The position numbers were made by a program, and so were the translations under genes. This document shows, piece after piece, positions 21,586 to 31,311 of a stretch of 45,622 nucleotides of DNA. Below the pieces are notes generated by a model. The model did not search any database, was not told where the DNA came from, and was given only the letters and a program-made list of their open reading frames with translations. The stretch's first letter is position 1, and each line of letters begins with the position of its first letter. The stretch spans positions 1-45,622 of the forward strand of contig JAUWAW010000005.1 of the NCBI GenBank assembly GCA_030601865.1, in the 5' to 3' direction. Source of the stretch: Candidatus Nealsoniibacteriota bacterium. Lineage in GTDB: Bacteria > Patescibacteriota > Minisyncoccia > Minisyncoccales > JAUWAW01.

Positions 21586-22450
21586 ACATTCCTAATTTTT
21601 TTCGTCTTTTAACTAAGTAATAGAGAGTCAAAATTAATATCCCTAAAATTATTACTCCGACAAAAATTGCCACCAAGACATTACCTGTTCCCAGAGAAAA
21701 GATATTGCCAATTGTTGCTAAGAAAAATGGCTCGGCTTCTGCGGTGTAATCTGTAGGCGTAGCAACCTTTTCCTCGCCTTCTTCTGTAGTTATTAGCAGT
21801 GAAGCACAGTAAACGTCATCTATACAGTCACTCTCTTTTTCAATATCACAAGCGGCTGGTTCGCAAATTCGGGTCCGGGTTTGAAGAAGTTTAGTAGAAG
21901 TGCAATTTCCTTCTCCACAATCTCCTTTTTGCCAGGAACTCCAAATATCACAATTACAAGACGGCGGTAAAATTGTTTCCGGTATTATTAAACTATAACT
22001 ACCGCCTGACGAATCAGAAGAAACTGAAACCCCTTCTCCTATAATATCAACTCCTGTGAAGTCCGCTGTAGCAGTACCAGCGTTTTTTGCTTTCACTCTT
22101 ACCGTAAATAGTGTTTTATTCTCCGTTGTACATCTTGGGATTCCAAGAGAAAAATAAAGATTGCTGCAAGTTAATTTATTATCGGGTGAAGCCATTAAAT
22201 CTTTCTCAGGAATAATGCTTTGACAAGAAAGCTTATCCAATACTAACTTTCCTTCAACCATACAAACTTTTTCTCCGGCCGGATTAACTCTGACAGATAT
22301 ATTAAACGTATCCCCGACATTTTTGCTCAAACTTGCCGGCGAAACATAAACTGAAGGGTCTGCGGCTTCTACTGGATTGTAAAAAGCAAACCCAGTAATT
22401 AGAATACCAATAAAACCTAAAACTAAAATTGTAATTTTATCTTTTTTCAT
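21584..22450 (-). CDS. Membrane-anchored cohesin-domain protein
   Basis: 288 residues. Signal peptide (1-29), cohesin-like beta-sandwich (about 33-150; starts V-S-P-A-S-L-S-K-N-V-G-D-T-F-N-I-S-V and has the typical late strands L-F-T-V-R-V-K-A and T-A-D-F-T), a thrombospondin-1-like segment (W-S-S-W-Q-K-G-D-C ... R-T-R-I-C, about 168-195) rich in Cys, then a membrane helix (about 262-281) and basic end KRRKK. The layout puts the cohesin outside the cell, held by its C-terminus. Cohesins bind dockerins, and the next gene upstream ends in a dockerin. Not a cellulosome, since no glycoside hydrolase is seen. Confidence 0.75.
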   Translation of the reverse strand: MKKDKITILVLGFIGILITGFAFYNPVEAADPSVYVSPASLSKNVGDTFNISVRVNPAGEKVCMVEGKLVLDKLSCQSIIPEKDLMASPDNKLTCSNLYFSLGIPRCTTENKTLFTVRVKAKNAGTATADFTGVDIIGEGVSVSSDSSGGSYSLIIPETILPPSCNCDIWSSWQKGDCGEGNCTSTKLLQTRTRICEPAACDIEKESDCIDDVYCASLLITTEEGEEKVATPTDYTAEAEPFFLATIGNIFSLGTGNVLVAIFVGVIILGILILTLYYLVKRRKKLGM

Positions 22451-22521
22451 AATTCAAGATTATATATCTATACCTTAGCGAATCAAGGTTCTGCCGAGCG
22501 TTAGCGAGGCAGGTTCTTATT

Positions 22522-23820
22522 TTATATTGCGCTCCAATTTAACATTAAAAGAGCGAAATCATATTTGTCAACTTTATTGTCGCCATTTAAATCAGAATCA
22601 TTTACTCCTGTTTTCCCCCAATCAGACATCATTAAGGCAAAATCATATTTGTCTATTTTGGCATCATCATTTATATCACCAGTAATTTTTTCTCCTTCAG
22701 CCAAAGTAGTAAAAGTCCTGTCATCCCCAGTTCTTATATTCCCGCTGTTATCTTTTGACTTGATTTGGTAATGATAAGTAGCTCCTGGAGATAAATCGTT
22801 TAAGGTTACGGAGTGAGAAGCGGTATAAGAGGTTGTTTTTGCTTCCTGACCATAATCAGTGCTGGTGCCATAAACTATCCAAGAAATTGAGGATTCGTTT
22901 GTTTTCCAGGTAATGCTCGCGGCATTGCTTCCGGCCGTAACATTTATGTCGCTAATTGAAGGAGCAGTGGTATCAGTAGCACCTCCGCCTCCGCCGCTGC
23001 CCCCTCCTCCAGTATCTCCTCCATTGTCAGACGGTGGTGGTGAAGGAGCAGGCGGAGAGCCAAAAAGCGCGTAAGGGGTCTCTGCAGAAGAAATACTAAA
23101 AGTAAGCGTATTGGCCACAGATTTATCTACGGTAAAAGGAGTAATTTCTACCCAAGAAGTCCCATCAAACCAATAAGGCACTATCGTATCTTCATCTATG
23201 TCGCTATCATCGTATGTCATTGTTACTGATATACTCAAATTCTCGCCTCTTATCTTAATCTCAAAAGCATTTAACAAATTCTTTCCGGAAAAAACAGCCA
23301 CATTCCCGCTTGCCAATTTTTCTATTTTTTCTATAGTGGCGGTAGCATTCGTTTGCGAGGAAATAGTAATCTCCAATTTATCCCCCATTTTAATGATTGT
23401 CGGCATTGTTGGCGTAATTACAACTGGTTGATTTTCAATAGTTTCATCCTCGCTTTTTGAGATTTCGCCAATATTGCCTGAAATAGAAAAATCTATTTCC
23501 GTATGTTCACCATTGATAAAGGTTGCCGATTTTCCTGTGTCAATACCTTGGACAAAAAAGGTTATTGTTTTACCAGCCCGATTACTATCCGGGTCAGTAA
23601 CATAAAATATAGAATCATATCCGTATTTTCCATCTTTTGTCTCTGTAGTAGCGACTATGTTATTGTTAATCTTTGCCTCAATTAAAACTCCATCCGGCGC
23701 CGAGCCATTAGCAAAATCCACAGTTCCGTAAAACTGATGAGGAATACCGGGCGCTGCTAATACCCAGACAGGCATTAACAGCGCCGATATAATACAAACT
23801 ATAGTCAAAAACGATTTCAT
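22522..23820 (-). CDS. Secreted protein with fibronectin III and dockerin domains
   Basis: 432 residues. Signal peptide (1-22). The N-terminal half is beta-rich, including a module with H-Q-F-Y-G-T-V-D-F-A-N-G and W-F-D-G-T-S-W-V-E. A Pro/Gly linker (about 258-285) leads to a fibronectin III domain (about 288-372). The last 55 residues form a dockerin with two Ca2+-binding loops, D-I-N-D-D-A-K-I-D-K-Y-D and D-L-N-G-D-N-K-V-D-K-Y-D, each followed by a hydrophobic helix. It sits between the giant exoprotein and the cohesin gene in the same unit (gaps 24 and 71 bases), so it is a natural partner of the cohesin. Confidence 0.85.
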   Translation of the reverse strand: MKSFLTIVCIISALLMPVWVLAAPGIPHQFYGTVDFANGSAPDGVLIEAKINNNIVATTETKDGKYGYDSIFYVTDPDSNRAGKTITFFVQGIDTGKSATFINGEHTEIDFSISGNIGEISKSEDETIENQPVVITPTMPTIIKMGDKLEITISSQTNATATIEKIEKLASGNVAVFSGKNLLNAFEIKIRGENLSISVTMTYDDSDIDEDTIVPYWFDGTSWVEITPFTVDKSVANTLTFSISSAETPYALFGSPPAPSPPPSDNGGDTGGGGSGGGGGATDTTAPSISDINVTAGSNAASITWKTNESSISWIVYGTSTDYGQEAKTTSYTASHSVTLNDLSPGATYHYQIKSKDNSGNIRTGDDRTFTTLAEGEKITGDINDDAKIDKYDFALMMSDWGKTGVNDSDLNGDNKVDKYDFALLMLNWSAI

Positions 23821-23844
23821 ATAACTGATTATCAGTGATTAGTT

Positions 23845-26800
23845 CTACTCACTTTCTCCCGGACCGTACATATAGGTTATGGTGCTGGACTTCATAAATA
23901 TCCAGAAACCATCGCCGGGAGATATAGTATCGCTAAAGCCTACTGTAGTAAATGTCTTTCCCGTATTATCGTAGCTAACTAAACTTGTCCACCATTTCTT
24001 TGTTGCGTCAGTATAATTATCTGACAAAGTTGATAATGCCTTATTAACAGCAATACCTTCAATTCCTTCGTTTTGATAATAGCCAATCAAATTCCAGCCG
24101 CCAACCAATTGCCTTTGCGGAGGTGTTTGCTGTTCGTTGAACAAACTGCCGTAGCCCTCAATAGCATCATCACCAGTAGCGCTTATCCAGTAGCCATAAC
24201 CAGCAGTCATTGAACTAAGATTGCTGGAGCTTCCATCTGGATGATAAACATACCACTCGTCATCTACTACATCATACATCCATACAGAATCTATCTTACT
24301 TGCCGCATCTCCTAAAACCTCACTGATACTTATATCCACAGGAACCGTGGGAATGGAAATCAAGTTCCAGCCATTAGTTATCGCAATAGAGTAATATGTC
24401 GCAGTTGTGAATTTCCATGTTGTCACCCCTGATAATGAATTCACGGCCAAATCAGTAACCTCTGTTAAAGCCACTGTAAATTCTGTATTAGAGTCCAAGG
24501 GACTATCAGGCTCAAAAGTTAATGTATAAGTATCAGAGTTATAATCAGCGCTGCCGCTTACAGAATCAAGAGATATACAATTCTCCCAGATACCATCATC
24601 ATTAGTGCATTTAACATCTTCGTTAAATTCAATAATAACATTTGTTGTGGCATCTACTCCGGCCGCATTTATCCCCGGTGTTCTGAAAGTTATTATTGGA
24701 TAAGTTATGTCCACTGTAAATGAAATCCCGTAATCGTCTGAATTAACAGCAGTGCCCTCGCCGATGTTGGACTTACACTTTACATAATAGGTGTGCTCAC
24801 CCTCTGCAAGTCCGCTTAAAGCAGTGGAGTGAGATGTTTCGCCGGTGGTAGTAAAGTGCGTCATTGAATCATAATCTGTTTCTGGTGTTTGGCTGTATCT
24901 GCAAGTCGCGTCTCTGTCAGTATCCAGAGAAAGCGTCGGGTCAGCAGTATTTGTGTAATCAGCTGGTTGTCCATTATCTCTTACCGGCGCCGAATCTTTA
25001 GTGTCTTCCAGCCACGGAGCATAATCAACATATGTACTTACAATATCTCCACTCCCCGAACCTTGTCCACTAGGGCCACTCGCATCGCCCCACCAATTGC
25101 TTTCAGCATTAATATTGACCTCTGATTGATTTTGCAAGCCGTAACTGATATTACCGGAAACATTGTTATAATTGATTGACAGATTAGTAGTTGGTCCGTT
25201 GACGCCTAACCAGATACCGATGTCATTATTAGAAAGGGTATTGTATTGGACATTGCCGGATAAAGAACCTGAACCTTGGCCAGAATTAACCCAAATTCCT
25301 TTAGGCATATTCTGGACAGTATTACCAGAAATTGTTACTCCTGTATGCGTATTACCATACCAGTCAATATAACGGATACCTGCCTTGTCTCCACTGCCCA
25401 TGGTATTATTAATTGTATTGCCAGATATGTCTGTATTATCAGCCTCGGTAGCAATACCATAACCAATATGGCCATTAATAGTATTATTTGTCACTGCAAT
25501 AGAACCATCGCCGGAATTAGGGTTAATGTAAATACCAGCTACATCCCAAGCAGATAGGTCACCATCACCATCCTCATCTAAAAAGATGATATTATCTAAG
25601 ATGTTCAGACCATCAACGTCAATATCTAATCCACTTTGGATGGCTACAGCCGCTGAATAAATAATGTTATTGGAAATCTGGACATTTTCTACAACAGGAT
25701 AAGGTTCGCCAACTTCACCAATTACAATACCTGTGCCGTTAGAAATGCCTCTATCGCCATCCGTGCCATCAAAATCAAAAGTGAAATCTTGTATAATGAC
25801 CCCGCTGGCATATATTTGAACATCATATTCGCCGGCAACCGGGACAGCGATTGGTTGAATAATAGCAGTAGTTTTATCAGTGCCTGTAAGGGTAAGTTGT
25901 TTGGTAATGGTCAATCTTTCATTATAAGTCCCATCACCGACATTAATCGTATCACCCTCGGTTGCGGCATCAATCGCATCTTGGATTGTTATGAAATCCG
26001 CTGGAACATCTAATGTGTTATCCAAATCAATCACAATAGAAACATCGTCTGTTGCTTCATTTCCAGCCGCGTCTCTGACAATTAGAGTAATTGTGCGCCT
26101 GCCGTCAGTAAGACCGGAAATACTTGCCGGTGATGCGCAGTTTGTAATTTCTACTTCTACCCCTTCATCTATTTTGTAATAACAGGTAATTGTATTTGTA
26201 TCACTGGCAGTATATTCCAAAGAAACATCTGAAGATTTAATCACATCATCTGTGACAGGTGAAGTAATTTCTGCTATCGGGACCGTGGTATCAATAACAA
26301 ATGTTGTTCCTTCGCCTGGCACCTCTGCGTTATTGCCTGCCGCGTCCGCAACAATAGATAAACTCACAACAGCTTCGCCGTCAACATATTCCACGCCATT
26401 GTCAGAATGAACTGCATATGCATATGTCCAGGTGGTCTGGTCTCCGCTATCAATCATATCCGCATTAGCAATATCCTCTGTTCCCTGCTGGTTGATACTA
26501 ATTTGCGGAGTACCGACAATTGCTTCAGAATAAGTGGCAGTGACTATTACATCACCTGCTTTTACAGGACTAACTGGATTGTAAGTTATTTCCACGCTTG
26601 GCGCGACAGTATCCTTAACAATCCCTACCTCACTATCTACGCCTGTATTACCCGCAGAATCAGTGTCTTTTAGATATAGAGTGAAAGTGTCTTGGTCTAA
26701 TTCAGCAAATTCGGGGATATCAGATAATTCTGTCTCCCCGCTTGTGCAAGCTACCCAACTAGTATCATCTACTGAACATTGGGGTGCTGTTAATTCATTG

Positions 26801-29490
26801 TCTGTGAAAGTTATCAAAGCATTACCCTTTACTTTGCTTTCAGCCAAAGGAGAGGTTATATTTACCTCCGGAGCCACTATATCCTTAGTAGCAGTATCAC
26901 TGCCTGGGTCACTTGTATTCCCTGCTGTATCAGTCAACGTAACAGAGGCAGTCAGTATGTCATCGTTTAAAGTTAAGACATTAATGCCAGTAACATTGAT
27001 ATTGCCAGAACCATCAACAGTATCACTGCCAGTGACAGGAACTGTTAGGTTGTTGGTATCATCAATAGAATAATCCACTAAAGCATTTGCTTCGCCGGTT
27101 CCAGTGATACTCACTGCTGTTTGATTGCTAAGATTAATGGGGTCGGTAAGAATGAGAGCGCTTGGAGCGGAAGGAGTATTAGCATCAATGGTTTTGGCCA
27201 CATCGCTTCCAGCTCCCAAAGCACTTGCGTTACCAGCTGCGTCTGTAATTACTACACCAGAAATCTGCAAAGGTGACATTTGGTCCGTGTCGCCTTCGCT
27301 AATAGTATAAATAGCGGTATAGGTTTGACCCCCATCAGAAGTTGACCAACTTAATTCCACTCCATTATAAGAGCCGGCGACTACTGCATCTAATTCAGTT
27401 TGTCCGGGAGTAAGGGTAAAAGTAATACTATCTCCCACCTTTAACCAGCCAGCTGATGTTGCGTCGGAAATGATTGAAGTTATCACTGGTGCTACCGTAT
27501 CTTTTGTAACTATGTCAGTTGTATCTGTCCCTTTATTTCCAGCCACATCGGTTAGATAAACAGTTAATGTTAATGTATCATCATCTAGAGAACTCACATT
27601 TATTCCATCAATCTGGTCAGTAGCAGTAGTTATAGTTCCAGTATCCGTTACAGCAGGAGTTCCTGAGTTTGTATCATCAATTGAATATGTGTATGTTGTA
27701 TCAACTTCTGCTTCCGCAAATGTAAATGACATTTCATTCTTGTTCGCATCATTAATGTATAATTGGTCAATTGATACTGTATATCCTGTTGGTTCTATTG
27801 TATCAACATTAAATGTTCCGGCACTAAGATTATCTGCCATCGTGTTGCCAACAGAATCAGTGGCACCAACAACACTGATGGTGGCAGGTATTTCTTCATC
27901 ATTATCTTCTAAAGTAAATGTTCCTTCCCAACTAGTGCCTGAATAAGACGATTGACTAACAGCTACAGGAGAACCAGTAATACCGGTTACTTCAACTGTA
28001 GGCGAGATCTCTGTATTCATGTTTTCGCTAAAAACAACAGTGATGGTAACTATGCCATCTTTGGCTGGGTCCGGCGCAGCCATAGCACTGGTAACTAACG
28101 GATTAATACCATCAGTTGGAGTTGACACAAGACCGCCAGTAATCAGGTTTCCAGCGCTATCTTCTGTTCCCATAGGAGCTGCAACTGTACTTATATCTGG
28201 GGTATCCCCTGTACCAATCTCTGCGGTAAGGGTAATAATTGCTTTTGTATTATCTCCACCAACGAGAACTATATTCTGGACAGTATTTTCTGAAACCAAG
28301 AAATCATCTGCTAAAACTGCATTCATTGGTTCACTAAAAGTAACTTCAATCTCGGTTATTGATATTGTTTCAGTGGAAGAAATTATTGGCACCTGGCCAT
28401 CAGTAATTGTTTCTTCAGATATAGCAGCATTTTGATTACTTGCCGCATCCTCTACAACTCCTTCAGAAATTGTTAAATCAGAAGCTGTATAAGCAGTGTT
28501 ATTAAGAGAGTTCACAGTAACATTCAAAGTAGAACCATTTACTACCCCATTGGTTGCCGTAAGGGTCGCCGCAGTAACCGCAGTTCCCCAATCTGGAGTT
28601 CCCACAATAGAAATTGTTTCACTGAATAAAATACTTACATTTGTATCGTTTGTTGCTGTTGCAGAAATAAAAATTGGATCTGCACCATCTATCTCTGTAA
28701 TATCTCCGCTAGCAACATTTGCTAATAGATTGCCTACCAAATCTGCTCCTGTTCCTTGAGTGTATGTAACATCTTTTGCTTCTGTGCCTTCAACTTCTTC
28801 TGCTAATATAATATCAAAAGTATTATCGTTTGTTATTCCACTCTCTATGGTATCTGCTTGAACCTCACCAAGTGTGAAATCACTCGCTAAAAAAGTAGAA
28901 TCATCTATTGGTTCGCTAAAAAGAATTGTAGCTGTCTCAATTTTCCCATCGCCGTTTGTATCTTTCGTGGTAATTAATTCCACTGTTGGCGGAGTCGCGT
29001 CAACTTCAATTTGAGGTGTTAATATATTTTGACCTCCAACTAAATCATCAGTCGTTACAGTCCAATTGCGGAGGCCACTAGTGCCGGGTGTTGTAGCTGT
29101 AAAACTAATTATTGCTTCGTTTGTGATTAAATCTTTGCCGAAGACCCACGAACATTCCGCAAAAGTGCCTTCCCCGGTTTCTGCTTCCCACCCAAAAGGA
29201 CAAGAAAGACTAGTAAAATTAACAAAATCTGCCTGCTCAATTTTTACATGGGCAATACCATCTCCTGATTCATTCGTTATTGTAAATTCGTATGTAGCAG
29301 GAGTATTGCCTTTTACTGTATCAGTTTCAATGCCATTAACGGTATAATGCACACTGACTGTATGCGCAGCATAAACAGAACTAAAAATAAAAAAACCGCC
29401 TAAAATTAAAGACGCGGTTAAAGCAAGGGAAAAACCCTTTTTAAGATATGTTGAGAATTTCTTCTCAAAAGATAAGTGTATTTTGTTCAT
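23845..29490 (-). CDS. Giant 1881-residue Ig-like/beta-helix surface protein
   Basis: Signal peptide or N-terminal helix at about 18-42. Residues 43 to about 1150 are serial Ig-like and Big-type domains (repeated V-A-G-N, T-D-T-A-G-N-x-S and V-T-F-S-E-P words, Asp/Thr-rich, few Cys). Residues about 1155-1495 form a right-handed parallel beta-helix of the NosD/pectate-lyase type (I-Q-D-A-I-D-A-A-T-E-G-D-T-I, then many I-S-G-N-T-I and V-S-G-N-I rungs). An SbsA-like Big domain follows (about 1595-1695). The C-terminus has two G-W-N-L-I units (near 1707 and 1798), as in many Gram-positive exoproteins. No LPXTG or membrane end is seen. It probably acts in adhesion to a host cell or polymer. Promoter at 29554-29582. 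Confidence 0.8.
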   Translation of the reverse strand: MNKIHLSFEKKFSTYLKKGFSLALTASLILGGFFIFSSVYAAHTVSVHYTVNGIETDTVKGNTPATYEFTITNESGDGIAHVKIEQADFVNFTSLSCPFGWEAETGEGTFAECSWVFGKDLITNEAIISFTATTPGTSGLRNWTVTTDDLVGGQNILTPQIEVDATPPTVELITTKDTNGDGKIETATILFSEPIDDSTFLASDFTLGEVQADTIESGITNDNTFDIILAEEVEGTEAKDVTYTQGTGADLVGNLLANVASGDITEIDGADPIFISATATNDTNVSILFSETISIVGTPDWGTAVTAATLTATNGVVNGSTLNVTVNSLNNTAYTASDLTISEGVVEDAASNQNAAISEETITDGQVPIISSTETISITEIEVTFSEPMNAVLADDFLVSENTVQNIVLVGGDNTKAIITLTAEIGTGDTPDISTVAAPMGTEDSAGNLITGGLVSTPTDGINPLVTSAMAAPDPAKDGIVTITVVFSENMNTEISPTVEVTGITGSPVAVSQSSYSGTSWEGTFTLEDNDEEIPATISVVGATDSVGNTMADNLSAGTFNVDTIEPTGYTVSIDQLYINDANKNEMSFTFAEAEVDTTYTYSIDDTNSGTPAVTDTGTITTATDQIDGINVSSLDDDTLTLTVYLTDVAGNKGTDTTDIVTKDTVAPVITSIISDATSAGWLKVGDSITFTLTPGQTELDAVVAGSYNGVELSWSTSDGGQTYTAIYTISEGDTDQMSPLQISGVVITDAAGNASALGAGSDVAKTIDANTPSAPSALILTDPINLSNQTAVSITGTGEANALVDYSIDDTNNLTVPVTGSDTVDGSGNINVTGINVLTLNDDILTASVTLTDTAGNTSDPGSDTATKDIVAPEVNITSPLAESKVKGNALITFTDNELTAPQCSVDDTSWVACTSGETELSDIPEFAELDQDTFTLYLKDTDSAGNTGVDSEVGIVKDTVAPSVEITYNPVSPVKAGDVIVTATYSEAIVGTPQISINQQGTEDIANADMIDSGDQTTWTYAYAVHSDNGVEYVDGEAVVSLSIVADAAGNNAEVPGEGTTFVIDTTVPIAEITSPVTDDVIKSSDVSLEYTASDTNTITCYYKIDEGVEVEITNCASPASISGLTDGRRTITLIVRDAAGNEATDDVSIVIDLDNTLDVPADFITIQDAIDAATEGDTINVGDGTYNERLTITKQLTLTGTDKTTAIIQPIAVPVAGEYDVQIYASGVIIQDFTFDFDGTDGDRGISNGTGIVIGEVGEPYPVVENVQISNNIIYSAAVAIQSGLDIDVDGLNILDNIIFLDEDGDGDLSAWDVAGIYINPNSGDGSIAVTNNTINGHIGYGIATEADNTDISGNTINNTMGSGDKAGIRYIDWYGNTHTGVTISGNTVQNMPKGIWVNSGQGSGSLSGNVQYNTLSNNDIGIWLGVNGPTTNLSINYNNVSGNISYGLQNQSEVNINAESNWWGDASGPSGQGSGSGDIVSTYVDYAPWLEDTKDSAPVRDNGQPADYTNTADPTLSLDTDRDATCRYSQTPETDYDSMTHFTTTGETSHSTALSGLAEGEHTYYVKCKSNIGEGTAVNSDDYGISFTVDITYPIITFRTPGINAAGVDATTNVIIEFNEDVKCTNDDGIWENCISLDSVSGSADYNSDTYTLTFEPDSPLDSNTEFTVALTEVTDLAVNSLSGVTTWKFTTATYYSIAITNGWNLISIPTVPVDISISEVLGDAASKIDSVWMYDVVDDEWYVYHPDGSSSNLSSMTAGYGYWISATGDDAIEGYGSLFNEQQTPPQRQLVGGWNLIGYYQNEGIEGIAVNKALSTLSDNYTDATKKWWTSLVSYDNTGKTFTTVGFSDTISPGDGFWIFMKSSTITYMYGPGESE

Positions 29491-29553
29491 ACTTAATTAT
29501 TAATTTATACTTCTGGCAACCGACTAAATTGCCACCCTCCAATTGATTTATCT

Positions 29554-29582
29554 ATTTTATTACAACCATAAACCCTTGTCAA
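29554..29582 (-). promoter_or_regulatory. Consensus promoter of the surface-protein unit
   Basis: Minus strand TTGACA (29577-29582), 17 bases, TAAAAT (29554-29559). The leader is about 57 bases. The -35 box is the centre of a small palindrome CCCTTG/CAAGGG. It starts the unit 23.8-29.5 kb independently of rplX, which ends at 29689. Confidence 0.7.
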
Positions 29583-29688
29583 GGGGTGTGTATAAGTTCC
29601 CACTATATAGGAAATAATCAGGACACAATTGTTAGTAGGACACAAGGTGGGACATCCAAAGTATTTCAGTATCTTTTTTTGAAAACTT

Positions 29689-30000
29689 CTAAATCTCGCG
29701 GTTGCATTTTTTGCAGATGCGGTATTTTTTGTTGCCCTCTATTTTGTAGCCAACTCTGGTTGGCTTACCGCATTTGGGGCAAATCAGTTTTACATCAGAA
29801 ACAGGCAAAGGCACCGGGACCTCCACCACCTGGCCCTTTTCTCCTTCTTTTTTTGGCCGGACATGTTTTTTCCTTATATTCAATCCTTCCACAACTACCC
29901 TACCCCCTTTTGGTAAGGCCTGTATAACTTTTCCCTTTCTTCCCCGGTCTTTGCCGGCAATGACTAAAACCTGGTCGCCTTTTTTTATTTTCACCCCCAC
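29689..30000 (-). CDS. rplX: 50S ribosomal protein L24
   Basis: About 103 residues. K-I-K-K-G-D-Q-V-L-V-I-A-G-K-D-R-G-R-K-G-K-V is the KOW motif of L24, which starts large-subunit assembly. Two CxxC pairs near the C-terminus (C-P-K-C, C-K-K-C) form a zinc ribbon. The start is a GTG; an in-frame GTG two codons later gives the standard M-K-I-K-K. Both lie in an inverted repeat that bounds the GIY-YIG gene. It is placed after rplE, the reverse of the usual order. Confidence 0.95.
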   Translation of the reverse strand: MGVKIKKGDQVLVIAGKDRGRKGKVIQALPKGGRVVVEGLNIRKKHVRPKKEGEKGQVVEVPVPLPVSDVKLICPKCGKPTRVGYKIEGNKKYRICKKCNREI

Positions 30001-30013
30001 ACCAAACGAACTT
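29993..30013. repeat. Terminal inverted repeat, left copy
   Basis: 21 bases starting ACCCCCACACC and ending GAACTT. Its reverse complement recurs at 30276-30297 with one base inserted. Together they enclose the GIY-YIG gene, with the dinucleotide TC directly outside on both sides. Confidence 0.8.
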
Positions 30014-30269
30014 ATGCTTCAAGACAATTCTTGATTCTATTCTTGAGTTGTCTTAATGCTTTCGCTCGCAGTTTAAGATTATGTTCACGATGGAACGCAT
30101 CTTGTCTTGAAGCATATGCTTCATAATAAACAAGGCTAAATGGTATTCTAGGCCTTGTTGAATCTACAAGCCCTAAATTATGTTTTTTGAATCTTCTTCT
30201 AAGATCATCTGTGCAACCAATATATAGTTTATCATCTTTTTTGCTTTTTAGAATATACACAAAGAACAT
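30012..30269 (-). CDS. GIY-YIG endonuclease inside the ribosomal-protein cluster
   Basis: 85 residues, UPF0213-like. V-Y-I-L-K-S (GIY position) and Y-I-G-C-T-D-D-L-R-R-R-F (YIG and catalytic Arg) are followed by Y-Y-E-A-Y and R-E-H-N-L-K, the probable metal-binding Glu helix. Small GIY-YIG proteins cut DNA; some are mobile, others repair-related. This one is in the middle of rplE and rplX, in the same direction, and is framed by inverted repeats 29993-30013 and 30276-30297. No homing site or intron structure can be read. The alternative is that the repeats form an mRNA stem only. Confidence 0.85.
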   Translation of the reverse strand: MFFVYILKSKKDDKLYIGCTDDLRRRFKKHNLGLVDSTRPRIPFSLVYYEAYASRQDAFHREHNLKLRAKALRQLKNRIKNCLEA

Positions 30270-30275
30270 AATTTA

Positions 30276-30297
30276 AAGTTCGTTATGGTGTGGGGGT
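30276..30297. repeat. Terminal inverted repeat, right copy
   Basis: 22 bases AAGTTCGTTATGG then TGTGGGGGT, complementary to 29993-30013 with a one-base difference. It touches the stop codon of rplE (30298-30300). Confidence 0.8.
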
Positions 30298-30858
30298 TCA
30301 TGATTTTTTGATGGGAAATCCCATCAATTTCAATAATTCTAGCCCCTCTTCTTTATTTTTAGCTGTGGTAACCACAGTTATTTCAAAGCTAAAAATACTC
30401 TTGGCTTTTTCAGGTAAAATTTCAGGGAAGGCAATATGTTCTTTAATAGCAATAGTCAAATTACCATTTTGGTCAATTGATTTTGGGTCAATACCGCGGA
30501 AGTCCCGAGCCCGTGGCAGACCAATACGAATCAGCCGTTCCAAAAAATCATTCATTTTTTTCTTTCTCAAAGTATTCATAGCGCCAATGGGCATACCCTG
30601 CCTAATCTTAAATCCAGCAATAGATTTCTTGGCTTTGGTTAAAATGGGCCGCTGGCCCGTGATTAAAGCCAAATCGTTTAAAATGGCTTCTTGAACTTTT
30701 TTCTGCTCTGACGATGTTTTACCAGCAATCAGCCGGCCAAAGCCAATGTTAACAACTACCTTTTCAATCTTAGGAACAGCCAAGTCATTTTTATAGCCAA
30801 ATTTTTCTTTCAGGGCCGGCACAACTTCTTTTTTATATTTTTCTTGTAGGCCAATCAT
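30298..30858 (-). CDS. rplE: 50S ribosomal protein L5
   Basis: 186 residues, the full bacterial length. Contacts 5S rRNA. P-K-I-E-K-V-V-V-N-I-G, Q-R-P-I-L-T-K-A-K-K-S-I-A-G-F-K-I-R-Q-G and the R-D-F-R-G segment are diagnostic. It follows rplN by 6 bases. In most bacteria rplX would come between rplN and rplE. Confidence 0.97.
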   Translation of the reverse strand: MIGLQEKYKKEVVPALKEKFGYKNDLAVPKIEKVVVNIGFGRLIAGKTSSEQKKVQEAILNDLALITGQRPILTKAKKSIAGFKIRQGMPIGAMNTLRKKKMNDFLERLIRIGLPRARDFRGIDPKSIDQNGNLTIAIKEHIAFPEILPEKAKSIFSFEITVVTTAKNKEEGLELLKLMGFPIKKS

Positions 30859-30864
30859 GTTAAG

Positions 30865-31236
30865 TTAAATAATTTCTTTCGCCAGACCTATTATTTTATC
30901 AAATCCTTTCTCTTTTAATTCCCGAGGGATGGGGCCGAAAATCCTGCCTCCCTTTGGGTTTTTTGTTTTGCCTTCTAAAATGACAACCGTATTTTCATCA
31001 AAACGGATATAAGAGCCGTCTGGCCGACGGAAAGGTTTTTTTTGCCGCACAATTACTGCTCTGACAACCTCGTGTTTCTTTACCGTCCTTCTTGGCTCTG
31101 CTTTTTTAACCGCAGCAACAATAATATCGCCCAGTCGGGCATAACGTCTCCTGGTACCACCCAAAACCTTAATACACTGGATGACTTTCGCTCCAGTATT
31201 GTCTGCTACTTTTAACATTGTCTCTGTTTGAATCAT
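30865..31236 (-). CDS. rplN: 50S ribosomal protein L14
   Basis: 123 residues. [17 protein letters not shown] and the later [12 protein letters not shown][11 protein letters not shown] match L14 from end to end. It forms the intersubunit face of the large subunit. The upstream gap to rpsQ holds a short-motif inverted array (31242-31311). Confidence 0.98.
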   Translation of the reverse strand: MIQTETMLKVADNTGAKVIQCIKVLGGTRRRYARLGDIIVAAVKKAEPRRTVKKHEVVRAVIVRQKKPFRRPDGSYIRFDENTVVILEGKTKNPKGGRIFGPIPRELKEKGFDKIIGLAKEII

Positions 31237-31241
31237 TAAAT

Positions 31242-31311
31242 TGCGAATTACGAATTAAGAATTACGAATCACGAATATTCTTAATTCATGATTCTTGATT
31301 CTTAATTCTTC
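31242..31311. repeat. Inverted array of GAATTA-type motifs, rplN-rpsQ gap
   Basis: Left half is made of GAATTACGAAT/GAATTAAG words, right half of their complements (ATTCTTAATTC, ATTCTTGATTC), giving a long imperfect hairpin. Confidence 0.8.

Noticed and set aside
24889-29347. Plus-strand frames opposite the 1881-residue gene
   Set aside because: They arise from the Thr/Asp/Val-rich codon pattern of the surface protein; no starts or domains.
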